Assembly (NCBI GenBank): GCA_030268105.1
Contig: BSDZ01000014.1
Location: 1,629,001-1,693,000, forward strand
Reading direction: 5' to 3'
DNA from: Volvox africanus
Taxonomy: Eukaryota > Chlorophyta > Chlorophyceae > Chlamydomonadales > Volvocaceae
DNA: 64,000 nt
A model generated the notes under the pieces. The model was not told the DNA's origin. It searched no databases and worked only from the letters and a program-made list of their open reading frames with translations. The position numbers and the translations under genes were made by a program. Below are positions 49,601 through 63,200 of this stretch, one piece after another (position 1 is the first letter of the stretch; the number at the start of each line of letters is the position of its first letter).

Positions 49601-51170
49601 TGACATGGTTAGCACGACGGGCTTTTCCAGCGCTAGCAACACCGCTCGGGGACGGGGCATCGCGAAGATGGCCTCCAGGGAGGCCAGTTTAGAGGCCAGC
49701 TTGACCTGGGAGCTGCACAAGATGTTGGGGTGCCTGCACGCGGAAAGAGTGGGAGAAGAAACGGGGTGAAGGCAGAGCACTGAGAAGCACAGGGCCTAAG
49801 AATGGCCCGAATGCTGGCGATATCCAATCGAAGACGGATTCCGCCAGCGTCAATAGGCATGAACCGACGCCGACAAACTGAGACATGTTCATGTCGTCCT
49901 ACTCCGGCCACTCGAACCCATCCCATCGGTTCCCCACTCACCCAACCCCTTTGCCTAGTACGCCACCCTGTATACCTTGTCACAATGGAAAGCGCCGAAT
50001 CGAAGGTGATGCCGAGCAGCCGCTGCAATCCTGCCCAGTTCTCTGCCAGGGTCTCCGTATTGTATAGCAGTAGCTGAGGCTGACGTACAACCATGTCAAG
50101 CGCCGCGCTACGCGGCACCATCAGTGAGAAGGTGAGCGCCTCCAGTCGTTGTCGAACACGAGTCGGGTCTGCCAACAACAGCCGCGGCTGCAGCAGCAAC
50201 ATTGACATCACAGCAGGTGTGTCGATACGGGTTGCTGCCGCCAGCATCACGAACCGTCCTCGTAGCGTCTCCGGCGGCAGTGTAAGGATGTGCGGGCAAG
50301 ATAGGATGGTGCGGAACATGCTGGAGCGGCCGCGGATTCGGCCGCCACTGGTAGCAGCGGCACCAGCACCTCCGCCGTTGGCCCCCCCCACCGGCACCAC
50401 CGCGCCTTTGGTGGGCGGTATGCTCATCAAGGCCGCTAGCGACGCTTCCACGAACTTGGTCGGTAGCGACAGCAACGGTGGACAGCGTGCTACCAGCAGC
50501 AAGGCCGCCTCCGGTGTTGCGCGCCGCGGCCCAAACGTGCGCATCAGCATTCGCCGCAGCCCTGCCAACCGCTCCCGAATCAGCCCCGGCTGCTGACGTG
50601 TAATAACTCCGCGCAACTCACTAGGCGGCAGTCGTGCCAGCACGCGCAGGGCAGCGCCTGGCCGCATGCCCAACTCACCGGCAACTCGGCCCGAGACTGC
50701 CCTTAGCAAATCAGGTTGGACCTCGAGAAATGCCGGTTGCGAGACGAGCAGTTTCAGTACATCCTCAAAGCCCAGAGCTAGGCTCTTCGCCAACGCCTCG
50801 CAGCGCTCCTTCAGTACCAGAGGTGAGAGCCTTAAGAAGGCGGGCAGCCGGGCAGCCATGTACAGCAACTGGTAAGCGTCCAAGCCGGTAGCACGACTGT
50901 AAGCGTCCATGCGCTGTGCTAAGATGCGCGGGTTGGCGAGCTGCAGGGCGGGCTGGCGCTCCAGAACCATTCGGAGCTGCTGGCGGGGAAGTCCAAAGGC
51001 GGAGACAAAGCCGTCGAGGACGGAATCTTGGTCTGTGGAATGGGTGGACTGCCCGGCATCGGAGTCGCCGACCGCATCGTCGCCAGGTGACGTTTCAAGG
51101 GTTGCTGTGGCGCTAGCTGAAGCTGTGGTTTCTGCTGATAATCTGCGCTTGCCGGTAGACTTTGTTTGGC
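46601..51170 (-). CDS. mTERF-family organellar transcription termination/regulation protein
   Basis: mTERF proteins are alpha-helical repeat proteins that bind nucleic acid in mitochondria or chloroplasts. Exons 51170(?)-49976, 49733-49586, 48531-48440, 48104-47985, 47793-47655 and 47176-46601 join in phase. The big exon holds many ~31-residue mTERF repeats with the Leu/Pro pattern: QPALQLANPRILAQRM, QPAFLEVQPDLLRAVSG, CPPLLSLPTKFVEASL, CPHILTLPPETLRGRF, QPRLLLADPTRVRQRL and QPQLLLYNTETLAENW. Later exons give more: HPNILCSSQVKLASKL, SPHFITKELRSYWQ and YPYLLAAEPTEL. The C-terminal exon is Ser/Glu/Arg-rich and ends with a basic cluster (RKPIPRRRKVRRIAGL) then SSSDEDPPQQRQL, unusual for the family. 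A Gly/Ala insert interrupts the repeats near 50340. The start is unresolved: ATG 51681 (MLVGLPHTGTNRRSAIVESL) with a GTGAGG donor fits the phase of an acceptor at 51171 and would give an Arg/Ser-rich leader like a transit peptide. Confidence 0.88.
49551..49577 (-). repeat. Short interstitial telomere-like tract (TTTAGGG type)
   Basis: Plus strand AACCCTAAACCCTAAAACCC followed by TGAACCC: three to four degenerate CCCTAAA units, within an intron of the mTERF gene immediately after a donor site. It contains both 7-bp (TTTAGGG) and 8-bp (TTTTAGGG) spacings. Confidence 0.75.
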
Positions 51171-53585
51171 CTATCACAGGGACGGGGGATGAAAAGAGTC
51201 CTTTAGTGAATTGGGGGAAATGGCTTACTTTCTGTGCTGGGATCAGCCTCCCCGTTGCGAAGGAAGTGTTGTGCTGTTGACGTCCATCTGTGCATCCGCT
51301 TGCAACATGCGCATCGCGTCTTACTTGGCACACTATTCGTAGATGTCTGTACCCAATTATCTCCAAAAGCGGCAACTCGAGCAGGGCGAGGACAGTGCCC
51401 GCCTGGACCGAAAACAGAGAACATTCAGTGCTATGCGAAGAACCACGAACCACTCAATCAATAAAATGTTTCTGAAAAGGATATACATGTACAGACAATA
51501 TTGATTTCCTAAAATTTGCAAGAACTTCGTCCTCACCATGGCGGCTCCAACAGTTTTGACCTAAACATCTGTCTACTGCAAACACCCACACAGCACGACA
51601 TCTTGATGAACCAGTGCTACGAAGCGATTCCACAATTGCGGATCTTCGATTTGTTCCAGTGTGGGGCAGGCCGACTAACATTCCTAGGTTACCCTTCCAA
51701 ATATTACATACATATATTAATATTACAAAGTTTTCGTGAAACTTTTAGAACATATGCATTGACATACGAAGCCGCTAGGAGCGGAAGTTCGTTGTTGTAG
51801 TTGGATCCACAGTCTTACTGTTTACACAATTGACATTCATCGACAGCAACAGGCCATACGCTTTCTTCAAATTTTTAATTCTTGACAATGTAGTAAGGTA
51901 AGAGGAAAGAACCGAAGAAATCTGAGACCCGCAGATCCACCTCACTCTAACCGTAGGAATTGTCCTGAAGCAAAGAATGCTGAAGGATAACAGAGAAAAC
52001 AAACTTCGGCGACCACGTAATTGCACAGTTCAGGGGTAAGCAAAACCCATTTGCGCACGGGAGATAGGCCACACGGCAACAGTCTTTGCGGTCAACTCTC
52101 AACTGGCCAATATTTTGGCACGAGCGTAGTCTACAAAGTCCATTATAAGCTTGCTCTACAGACTCGCCTTCCCTCAGCACAAAATAATTTGTACAAATGA
52201 CAAGAAAGACATCAGCAAGATTGGTGCTTCCCACGGGTACGCTAATGAACGTGCCCCGCAAACTCTCTTCGCCTACCAGGTGCAATATACGAGTCCGCGC
52301 GGAGCAAATGGGATCCTCTGAATCACTAGGACCTCCAAGACACAGAGCACGCATGGGCATTGCAATGGATGCTCCGTACAGGAGGCTCTTCAATATTCTT
52401 TCCCCGGTATTCTCCATTGAGACGTGGACAGGATGGTCAACAGTCTAGTACGCACGAAATCAAGACCATGCACGATACCAATTTAAAATCCCATGGTGCA
52501 TGAAAGTAGTCTTCGTCTGAACAAAAGTTAAGACAACAGCAGTCAACTCAAGTCGGGTATACTCGGGTAGGTTATGTACTCTGTGTAACCTCTGTCGACT
52601 CTAAAACTTATCTACGCTATGCGTCATAGGTAGGCACGCCCAGGACGGCGACCCGAGGAAGTCATCTGAGACCGGCGTGAGGCTACAGCAAAACGGATCC
52701 ACGTTCTGTGCATGTCGCGCCGTGGCAGTTCCTGCTCCGCCGCTGCCGTCAAACCTTTCGAGTAGCCGTGCTTTAGCTGACCTGCATCCACGATATTGAA
52801 TTTATAGGGACCACAGGACGATTAACTGAAAACTAATTGGCGGAATGCACACAGAACGTTAAGCCACATGGACTAACCCCAACTCGAAGAAACCCGCATA
52901 AAGAAGGATGTTCATGGCATCGAGTATTGCGTTGCACCCCGCCCAACACCGAGCCTTACCGTGCGGTCGCGCTTGTTCCCCCACTTCCCCCGCAGGGCAG
53001 TCCCTGGGGAAACGTGACGTGCGCTTCGATGTCATAAAGTGCACCTAAATGGTGCCAGGCCATCGGGGGCTGCTGGCTTGCTGCATGGTGCGCGTTCTGG
53101 CCGGCCGTAGTAAGTCCGCAAGCCTCCTCCGCTGTATCGGTGACGTGCGGCCCAGGTAGGATGAGTGACGCGGCGATGGCGCTGAAGTCGTTGCTCCAAG
53201 TCGGGCTTTGGAAGGCATGAGTCCCGGGAATGAGCGACGGACTGTGCAGGAGATGCGAGTGGGCTTGGAGAAGCGACGATTGGTCGAAATGGTAGACGGG
53301 CGACGACAAGCCATCCGCCTGCCGGGGCATGTGGCATCACCGGTTCGGTACTCCGCAACACTTCAGTGCGTCCACTGAAGATATGCAGCGTGCAAAACTT
53401 CCCGGGAAGATGTGCAAAAGTGCAAAAACCCAAAAATGATGCGAATGTTAAACACGGGCATGCAGGCTCATGCCAGCATCATCTTGCCAGGTAACGCCAG
53501 AGGGTGATATCCTTGTAATCTGCTATGAATGGTTGGGTGGGGAACTACGAACCCAACCCTATTGCGCACGTGGTGAGAGCTGTAG
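51171..53585. other. 5' region of mTERF gene and unassigned frames
   Basis: Besides the candidate first mTERF exon (51681-51537), two ATG-initiated minus frames stand out. One is 52417-51947 (156 aa; MENTGERILKSLLYGASIAM, then FISVPVGSTNLADVFLVICT). The other is 53330-52956 (124 aa; MPRQADGLSSPVYHFDQSSL, then NDFSAIAASLILPGPHVTDT). Both look protein-like in composition but match no family I know. They could be single-exon genes or exons of one gene. First exons of the plus-strand gene beginning at or before 53586 should also lie here. Confidence 0.3.
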
Positions 53586-56500
53586 GACTCCTTTGCTTGG
53601 CGCGGTAATGGTCTCTCATGGACATTGAACCTTTTGAGAGCGCGGTACGAACAAACGAATTACGACATGCGCCAGAAACAATCGCACCTCCAGTGCCGCC
53701 GGGTCATGTTGCGGGCTATTTGGCGATGGGCTACAACAGATTACCATCAGCTCATTGCCGCGCTGAAGCTCGATCTGTTCCAGTTCCCAGAGCTCGCTTG
53801 CTCTGAGGTGATGAGAGAAAAAAACAGTTGCAGAAGCAAGAGAGGATGGCATAACTCTCGCCGTCGCATACATTTTTGCATTGCCATGAAGACAAGGTGC
53901 CCCAGGGGACTTCATCAAGGAATCAAACAATTTCCTTGAGAGTGTCCTACATCCTAGGCGGTCACCCTTCCCCCCTTACCTGGCCTGAAGTTCTTCGACG
54001 AGCAAGAGGAAGCGTTCCGCGGACATGGATGGTCCGCCGCGATGCTGCTTAGTTCGCGGGGGACTGTCAAGTTGAAACTGTGTCCGATGAGTGGTTTGGC
54101 CTTGTCGCTGAGGGTTGCGTTGTGACCCATTCGTATACCCGACCATTCCGTGCAGAGAGGAACCCGACCGCGCGTTGCGCATATCCCAGATATGCTCGAG
54201 CACACACGCTCCTAAGTGCTCAGCGGACAGGAGACCTTTACACACTGGCCGGGCACGCCGGCCAGCCTGCTAAGCGAGAGGCTCTCAGCTTCTAAAATGA
54301 TCGTGTGAAAGAAGTTAAACAGGCCTTTGGGCGCGCACGTTCGCCGTCGAGCAGCGCCTTCGCCTCTGGCGTACGGTTAGTGTCGATGAACTTGAGCGGC
54401 TTTACGCCAGTTCGTTAAGCCTCCGTAGAAAGAATTATTTGATCCAAGACGGCTATGTCCTTTGGACGCGGGAAACCTTCAGGATGATTGCAGCAAGCTT
54501 GCTCGTCGTATGGACTGTTTTCCTCTTCCAAGGCGTTTGATATTATTTAATGAAGAGCCTACAAAAATTAAGGTGCGTACTTATATGAAAACTATCAAAT
54601 GTAAGCGCGCGGTCAGTGCACAAGTGGGTCGAGACGCGAGATGGGGTGCGACGGACGTAATCCGTAAGCTGCCATTTGCCTCCCATTATTGCTCTATCAC
54701 ATTAATATATTGGTATTGTGCAGACGGCCTTCGACAGCCTTGGAGCCAGCTTTCTAGTGACTACCGCGGACCTTTGTTCCACCGATAACTTAAAAGGATA
54801 CCACCACACCAACCTACCACGTGACAGAACTATAGTGCTGCATACACATATATGACGGGGCAGTGACGCTCGATTGAAGCCTTGAGTGCTCGCGCTGGCA
54901 TAACAGGAAGCTCTGCTGATAGCCTTACTACACACGGATTACTTTACAAAATTAATAATTAGTATTATGGTGCTACATAATGGCAATGCAGGGCTCGCGT
55001 AGACCTTTCGACCAAGAGCTCGCTATCTTTCTCCCGCCAAGCCGTACAAGTACAATTGTTCAGCCCGTACAGACACAAAAGGTCTCCTCTGTGCGAACAG
55101 GAGCACAAAATCTTGTAGCAATGTATTTGGCTGGGCCTTTCCCAAAGGCTGATAACTCGATATTACTTTAGGTTGTGGAAAGGTTGCCGGCGATGCGCTT
55201 GCGTTGTGCAGCGCAACTGCCAAGGTCGCAGTTGCCATGTAGCAGAAGATATAGTTGCGTACCTACGCATTTGTTGCGAGGAAAACATCTGGTTTCCCGG
55301 GCCAAGAATGGCAACCAGAAGAACGAAGGTGTTTATTTTGAGTATGAGGCTGTTGACCCAGATGCGGCCGAAGAAATTGCAGCGTTTCAAGGTTCGTTAT
55401 GTTAAACTGCTTAGCTCGGACATCAAACTTTGTCGGCGCAGTATTTGTTCATAGAGGACACTTAAAGCTTTGGGAAAGGCTCATAAGAATAGTCAGATCT
55501 ACATTTTATATTGTCTTTTTGATCTCTGTGGTTGAAGGCGTGTATCGGTCCGAATCTCGCAGAGGAGGATGCGGAGCAGTTCAGTTGGGCGCAACGCAGT
55601 CGGGATAGTAGGAAAGCCTACCAGGACAAGGTTCGTGGCTTACTGCCTCGTGACGCGCGGCGCCAGCGTAAGGGCGGCCAGCGGGGCAAAAGAGCCAACG
55701 GTGAGCCGGGCCAAGCGCTGGGAGGTCGATCCCAGCAGGACGTTATCAATAAGGGTGGCATGTCGGGAGTTCAAGGTTAAGCCATCGGGTATAGCTGTTT
55801 GCCTCCAAAACCAGTTCTGTGCATGTGCCCTCCGTACGGCCTGTCCTGTAAGACCTGCGCCTGACAACCCTCGAAAAACTGCAAATTCCTCTTACAAGAC
55901 TGACACGGCAGGCTTTGCCCCACGTGCATCGTAACCAGAAGCTTGCGCACGTAAATTTGCCGTTTCGCCGTTCGGCACGTCCGCCTATCAAAGATGTGAC
56001 ATGCAAGTGCAAGTATAGTCTCATCTGTGGCTTTTGTCCTTACGTTGACCACTTGTCGGCATTTTTCAACTCTTGTCACCGCAACTCCTCAGATGCTGTA
56101 GCTAAGGAAAGGCGGCAGGCAGCTGCGGAGGCTGCAGCCGTCACGGCCTCTGGCGGACCCGTCCTGCCAAGCTTCAGCCCAGTGGAGACGCCTGCCATGC
56201 GGACCCGCGCGACGACACCCGAAGAGCGCCTCATCAGGCCAAGCAGTGGAAAACCCGACCCCGGCAATCCCAGCAGTACAATTGCATCTTCAACTGATCA
56301 GGTTAATGGTAACAGCAGCGGCGGTCCTATCGTGCCAGATGCCTCTTCGACGACTGCATCTGCAGCTGTGACGGAGGAACCGGTCACAGCAGAAGCGCCA
56401 GCCACTAGCGATCGGCGCCAGCGGCTGCTACAGCGGATGAAGGGGACCGGTGGCAGCGCCGATCCCACGACGGCTCCTGCAACAACGGCAGCAGCGAATC

Positions 56501-58597
56501 GAGGGCTCCAGGATACAGCCACAGATGTGGTGCTGGGAGCTTCAGCTGCGGCGGTAGAAGCTGCTGCTGCTGCTGCAGGCCCTCCGTCGGCAGCCGTTGG
56601 CGGTAGGTGCAAAGAGGATATAGGTTGGTGCTATTTTAACTTGTTGATTTTGTTTCCGTCACTCTTATAGTCGTTGCATTCACCTTAACGCTGTGTGACA
56701 TCCTCTGTTAACCAAGAAGGCTTAAGGCGGGCGAAGGGATAGTAATTCCTAGATCTCCTCCTCCGGGAACCCATGTCTTCTACAACGTGCTGTCGCATAC
56801 CCTTCGGCACTGTTTGCTTCATTCGCACACCTCATCCCTTGAGAGTTGGGGTATTGACGGGCCCTCAACACTTTCCTTGTCTGCAATCTGCTCCCATGCA
56901 TACAGATTTTCGCCTTGCTTGCCTTGCTTGCCTTGCTTCTTCCGGTGTTTTGTTTCAAACTTGCTTATTACTTCGAGTGCATTCAAAATGCTGTTTCCCT
57001 TCCTGCCCACCAGCTGACTTCCGCGCCAAGCTAGCTGCATTAGTAGAGCAGCTGCCTGAGGAGTCAGAGTTGCCCGCTGACGCTCGACAGGCTCGTGCGC
57101 TTTTGGCATCCATCCTCAGTACTACGGGAGAGGATATCCGGGACGCGACAGGGGGCGACGTGACGGACATGTTGCAGCGTGACATCAGCGCTCAGCAAGA
57201 GTTCGCGGAGTGGTTGCGAAGTGCATCATCCACGGAACGGGATGGCGGCGCCTCCACGGCCGCTGGATTCCCAGGCGCTGAGGAGCTCACCGAGGCGGAA
57301 ACGGCGAACCTCATGGCGGCGTTGGCGAATCTGGACTTTGAGGGAGATTTTGCAGATCTCGGAGCAGGTATGGATTTGGGGCTGGACCAACGCGCTGGCG
57401 ATGATGGTGGTGGCGACGCAGCGGTTGGCGCAGCGGTTCGGGAGGTTTCAGAGTTGCGGCAGCTGATGGCACAGCTGGAAGGGGATGACGGCGGCAGCTT
57501 AGCAGAGGAGACCGGCAGCCGAGAGGATATGACGGACGAGGAGGTGAGATCCGTCGTTCAAGGCTGTGCAAGGTCCTGTCCCCTTGGCGCGTGGTGCATG
57601 AAATGGTCACAGACACAGAACTTGGCGGATTGTTGTATAGGGCTGCCGCGGATTATTGTAGAGCGGGCCGGCGACACGGTACGATATAGTATCCTACTAT
57701 CTGTTTTCTTGCTAAAATCTTATCGCAATCCAGGTGCTGGACGCGCTCAAGGCCAGTGATCCCGCATTGTACGAGCTGCTAAAGGATGTGCCGGATTTTG
57801 ACAAGCTGGGTCTGGACTTTGACCTCGATCTGGATCTAGAATCCGCGGCAGAAAAGCTAACGGAGGAGGAGCTGGCCGAGTTGGTGGCAGAGACGGAGGC
57901 GGCTGGCGCTGGCGGGGATGACGGGGAGGAGCTGGAGGCGCTGCTGCGAGACATGAAGGGCATGGGGCTGACGCGGGAAAAGGGTACGGCAGTGGTCAGC
58001 TGGGTGAACCTACCTGAACAGATTCATCACGATTTAAAGGCTCGGGTTAGGCAGCACCTTTCAAGGTGCTGGGCATTTTATCTGAGCCCTGCATAGTTGC
58101 ACATATCTCTACTGCTATTTGGTCTACCTTATGTAGCCTTGCAGCAATGAGCATGCGATTAAGGCTGCTGTCGTTGGCAACCTTCAAAACGAATACGCGG
58201 TGCTTTCAGCTTAGTTCCCTGCTGCTCAATGTGTGTCCTGTCTGTCTACATAGGCAGTGGTGCGGCCGACGGCGAAGATGAAGATGACTTCGATGAGGAG
58301 GGGGACCTGGCCCTGGGGGACCTTTTGGAGGCCATCGACGAGGACGAGGAGTTAGATGCCCGAGCACGGATGCGCGCGCAGTTCGCACTGCAGTCCATGT
58401 TCAACCAGCCCGCGGATGAGCTTGCGGCCAAAGGAACGCGTGGTGGCGGGGAGGACGATACGGCACTGCCGATGCCACCAGAGTTGCGGGGAACGACGGG
58501 TATGGCCCGCGGCATCGTTGCAGTTGATGATGAAGATGGCGGGGCGGCTCCGCCGCCTGTGCTGCCCAAACCCAGGCCGAGACCGAGGTCGGGATGA
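53586..58597 (+). CDS. Unidentified multi-exon protein with acidic C-terminal half
   Basis: Function unknown. The 3' part is well supported: exons 55563-55775, 56093-56602, 57014-57543, 57734-57983 and 58254-58597 join in phase and end in TGA. An exon ending at 55391 (GVYFEYEAVDPDAAEEIAAF, phase 1) precedes them, and 53586-53807 (74 codons; YEQTNYDMRQKQSHLQCRRV, then LIAALKLDLFQFPELACSE) is an internal exon in phase 0. One starting at 53991 (FFDEQEEAFRGHGW) probably follows it. Exons between about 54.1 and 55.2 kb and the first exon are not resolved, and the 53.6 kb exon could belong to a separate gene. The protein carries a basic patch (RDARRQRKGGQRGKRANG), a Ser/Thr/Ala-rich linker and strongly acidic helical segments: LAALVEQLPEESELPADARQ, LMAALANLDFEGDFADLG, FDKLGLDFDLDLDLESAAEK, and DGEDEDDFDEEGDLALGDLL followed by EAIDEDEE. 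It ends with a Pro/Arg tail. Such acidic stretches suggest a chaperone-like, trafficking or assembly factor, but nothing proves it. Confidence 0.6.
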
Positions 58598-60278
58598 CGA
58601 CGCAGAACGTCATGGGCAGTGACCGACCCAAGGGGCTAACGCTCTACTGTGCCGGATGTCGCGATAACTTGGGGAGGGGTGTGTGCCGTATTTACCGAAA
58701 TGAGGAGGCAAAAATGATAATGTTACCTGCTTTCATGAGTGCTATGGGTCATGGCTATTTTCCATGTATGCATGACGGTGCTGCGGGGTGTATTCAGTTG
58801 GAGCAGGGCAGCTGGTGGCCTAGAAAGCAGGTGGTTGTTAGCTAGTGCATAGGAGTGGAGGGCTGGGGTCGAATATTTGCCGAATAAGGACCGCCTAGAA
58901 TTTTATTGTGTTACGTGGCCGCGTTTGTGTCGGCCCTGTATAAGGGTCGCTTTGTTGACAAGCGCGCCATCTGTAGAGATGCCAGTTGAACTGATGAGTA
59001 TGCTACAGGCGGCAAGCTAACTGCTACGGACGGCTGCTGCCTTAACTTACCTGCATCTCGGACGTAACAACGCTGCTACCCAACAGTGCTACATAGGTAC
59101 GTAGGATTACTGCTGTCCACAGTGATTGACTGACCTTTGGTGATAGGTGGATTAGCACGGCTACGTGAGAACTGTCATGACGGTATCTTTGCTGGTATTG
59201 AGAAGCCAAGGGTGACACATGACTGCGAAGGACACAATACCCTAGATAGGCCTTTCAGTTGTTGCTCCTGGCTTTTGTCGAACGCCGCTGCTAATCGTTG
59301 ATAAACCTTGCTCGTCATCCAAGATGAACAAATAGTCTGCTCCCAATTTTACAAGAGGCGTGTATCCTCTGCTCACGAGGAAGTCCACTCATGCGTCCTT
59401 CTCCCTCCGTGATCAGTGATTATAACAGCAACAAATGCGAAACGCGGTAGTAACAGATCGTCATCGGTACGTGCGGACAGGTGTAGATGGGAATATAACG
59501 ATTAGGTAGCATACAGGCCTGAAAGATTTTGCATCATGGAACCCCCGCCATATACGGTTTGTTAATTTACGTGACGTATATGAAACCCAACCCGAGTCAG
59601 CATGATTCTAGATCCGCGACCGGAACTTTGGGCTTACAAGCCCTTGACAGCGCCTTGACCTCCTCTTCGCCCTCCTGTGCGGCCATATGTCCCATTGGTT
59701 GCCAAAAAATTTTCGTAATGGGTGGATAGGCCTTAACCATTACTCCGGATATGGATCCGTGTACGGCATCCTACTGGTCACATCCCACCACGTAAGATAA
59801 GGCGTCCTTGGTCTTCGATCTCTTGGATGCAAACCTCCCTACCTTGCGTGCCAGCCGCCTGATTAGGACATCTGCCAATATCTGCATCTATAACAAATTC
59901 TATACACGCTATTCCATTTACATGTTGTGCACTTTGGTGTAGATGTCCTGAGTTGTCGCAGGATATTATTATGCATCTTCTGAACTTCCGATGCCTTCGT
60001 GTTTGCAGCATATGCTGTGTGGCGCTCTCTTAGGCGTGTCGGCGTGTTCAATGAATCTATCTCATACCGATAGCGTGTAAAGCTTAAATTGCCACATCTC
60101 GTGATATTGTCATTTTCCTCCAATAAGTTGAATTTCTGCGCTAAGGGTGAGATTTGTTGACGGCAGGACCTGGCAAGACAAGCGACAGTGAGCGCACGAT
60201 ACAAAAGGAGGAGCGGCGCCAGGTAGGCGCAAACATTGGTAGATCATGCGGCGCGGGATGAGTTGCCTGTCGTGGCTT
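58598..60278. other. Convergent intergenic region, no gene seen
   Basis: 3' flanks of the acidic-protein gene (plus) and the GLYR-like reductase gene (minus). A minus-strand TGTAA at 59928-59932, about 350 nt after the reductase stop, is a candidate poly(A) signal. No exons are apparent. Confidence 0.5.
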
Positions 60279-63200
60279 TTACGGCTGCCCTTTCTCGTCG
60301 ACTACTGCCTGCTGCTGCGCCGCCACCGCCTCCATCACCGCAGAAAAGTCCATGTCACCAAGGCCCTGACGACGAGCGGCGATGTAAAGCGCATTGGCGG
60401 CGGCAGCCATTGGCAGTGGCTGCTCCACCTCGTCCCTGCAACAGCATCCGCATACACAGACATACAAATAAAAAAATAATAATAAATGACAGTAATTTCT
60501 CCAAACTTCCTGCCCACCGACCGACCCAACTAACCAACCGTACGTACCCGACCCGCCTTCCATACCGAATACCGACAGACCAAACGTAATTAACATGTGC
60601 AAAGCGCACCTACCTACACATGCATGAACATTGTCCCCGCTCCGTATTCCTAAAGCGTGCGCACCCCCTTCGGGCGCCTATCTGGACACCGGGCACCTTG
60701 TTGGAACGTCATATCAACACCGAACGTCATGCCAACGTCATGTCAACACCCAAGTCCCCTTGCTGAGGCAGCAAACCGTAACCCACCACAAGCAATTGCG
60801 GCTCTTTGGTCTCCGTAAATCATTCGCTTCATTCTCGCAAGCACAACTACACGCGATTCTATCCTCGAAGATGCTCAACTGCTCACCCGCCCGTTCTCAT
60901 TCGCATTAGCACACCGCACCGCACCCTGTCCTCAACAACGTGTTTCATCATTTACCAGTCTCCACCTCTCTGCCCCTTACCCCTTAAAGTGTCTTACCCA
61001 AGTGCAAGCGCCAGCCTCATGTCCTTCTGTTGGTGCTTGAGCGGGAACGCGGAGTTGTAGGTTCGGCCCGCCATGGTGGGGCCTTTGAGGGCGAACATGG
61101 GGGCAGCGATGGCGCCGAGCCCCACCACCTCGATCACGTCCTGCTGTCGAAGGCCCACCTGCGGACGGGTTAGTTCACAGAGTACGGAAAACACGCCAGG
61201 GAGGGCTAACGGGAGAGCCGTTGGGTACGTGCAGTCCCACACCGATCCACCCCGCGGATCGGGGGCATCGGGTGAGGCAGGCAGGTCTGCGCTAAGGACT
61301 TGCGTCTGCGCTAAGGATACAGCGCGAAACCTCATGGGTTACAGCAGATGTCGTTAAATATAAAAAACGATACCCAGGAAATGTACGGAATATCGGTACC
61401 TTGTTGGCCAGGGCAAGGCCCTCGGCAAAGCTCGTCATCATCGATCCCATAACCTGCGAGTTTTGAGGGTGAGTTGTACGGACAGCCACATTATTGGCGG
61501 GTCCGAGCATTCGGATTTGGAGCGACGACGACCCTCATGTTGGGACAGTGGATGCATTCGCGAGTGTGTGCAGCGTATGGGAGGCTGTACAGCCGATCAG
61601 ACGCCGACAATGATGAGATGATGGTGTTGACGGAGTTACAGGATAGTGTGATGTGGTGACGAGGTCGGAGTGGCCAGAGTTAAAGTGGCCGAAGGTTGCA
61701 TATAACTGGCGGTAGGGACGAGGCCGAAGGTTGCATATAAGCGGCGGGAGAACCAAGGCAAGTGTCGCACCATATTGACCACGAGCTTCATGTTGGCGCC
61801 GGCGCCCTCCGCCCCCAGGTAGAACTTGGCCTTGCCCATGACGTCCAGGGGTGCGGCCACCGCCGTGAACAGCTCCTGGTCGCCTGAGGGGCAGTAGGCG
61901 GGTCGAGAGCGCAGCGCGAGGAATGCGGGAAAGTGCTTGTACTGCGGAGGCGTGGTGGTGTGGTGGCGTGGTGTGGTGTGGTGAGGTGGGGGGCTGGGGT
62001 GGCGTGGTGGTGGTGGGTGGTGGTGGTATGGGACCGCAAGGGGGAGAGGGACACAGAGAGGGCAATGGGAAGTGGTGTCGGTACGCAACCGTAATCCCTT
62101 CCTACCCTTTGTTCCTCTTCCTATACTACCCTCCTCCTCGTCCTCCCCCCTCCTCTTTCTCTCCTCCCTCCCCTTCCCTCTCTTCCTTCCCTATCAGTTC
62201 CCCTCCAGCGGAAGCCTTCCCCTTCCCCCCTTCTCTCTGTTGCCCATCCTCTTCCTTTCCTTCCCCCTACCCTTGCTCTTCTCTCCCCTCTCCAGCCGTC
62301 CCTAACGACCCCTGCGCCCGCTCCTCCCAGCACGCCGCAACCCGCGCTCACCGGCAGTCAGGAAGATGAGTTTGCCTTGCTCCGCGGGACCTTTACTTCC
62401 CGAAACGGGAGCCTCCAGGAAGGTGGCGCCCGCAGCACGTACAGCAGCGGCGATGTTTCTGGAAGTTTCCGCGTCTACGGTGCTGACGTCGATGTACCCC
62501 TTACCAGGGGCCAGGCCTGCGGGATCATTAAGGGGCTTTTACGTTGACCAGGCGGGTGGTGAGCGGGGACCTTGGCAGTCACGACTAGGCTTACACGCTC
62601 TTCGGTGGAACGAGATGATGAAATGTGACTATGCAGATGGCTATGACATAAGCTAGGGTGGGGTAGGGCTGGCTGGGCGTGCTACCGGGCTGGCTGGGCG
62701 GAGAATGATGGACGGATGGGTGCGTTGCAAACGGACGCGTGGACGACCAGGATTTGGTGAGGGAAGACGCTTTGTGGGGAGACGCGTTGGATCTGGTCAA
62801 CGACCCAACTACCAACCTACCAACCTACCTACCTACCACTTGCCATGTAGCAACTGTCACTCCTAGCACCCAACATACAACGGGTAATTCCAAATTGCCC
62901 CAACATTCCTTTCCGACCCACGCTTCATTGCCTCATATATGGAGGTTTATTTAGAGTTTACCCCCCAAATCCCCAACTTACAACCGCTACCGACCCCTCC
63001 CCCCCAACCCTTTAACCCACCACCCACCTGCCACCACTCCATCCTCCCTCAGCGCCACATCCAACGCCGCCTCGGGGTCCGACAGCATTGCGAACGTGTA
63101 TGTAGCTGTAGCGGCCACCTCCCGGGGGCTGGCGGCCACCTAGGATCGGTGGGGAAGTCGAATACAACGAATTCCTTGAGCTGATACTAAAGAAACGAGG

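Noticed and set aside
61535..62088. Pro/His/Thr-rich minus frames of 150-176 codons
   Set aside because: They are products of the GTGGT/CCACC low-complexity intron of the reductase gene; only the part 61883-61771 is exon.
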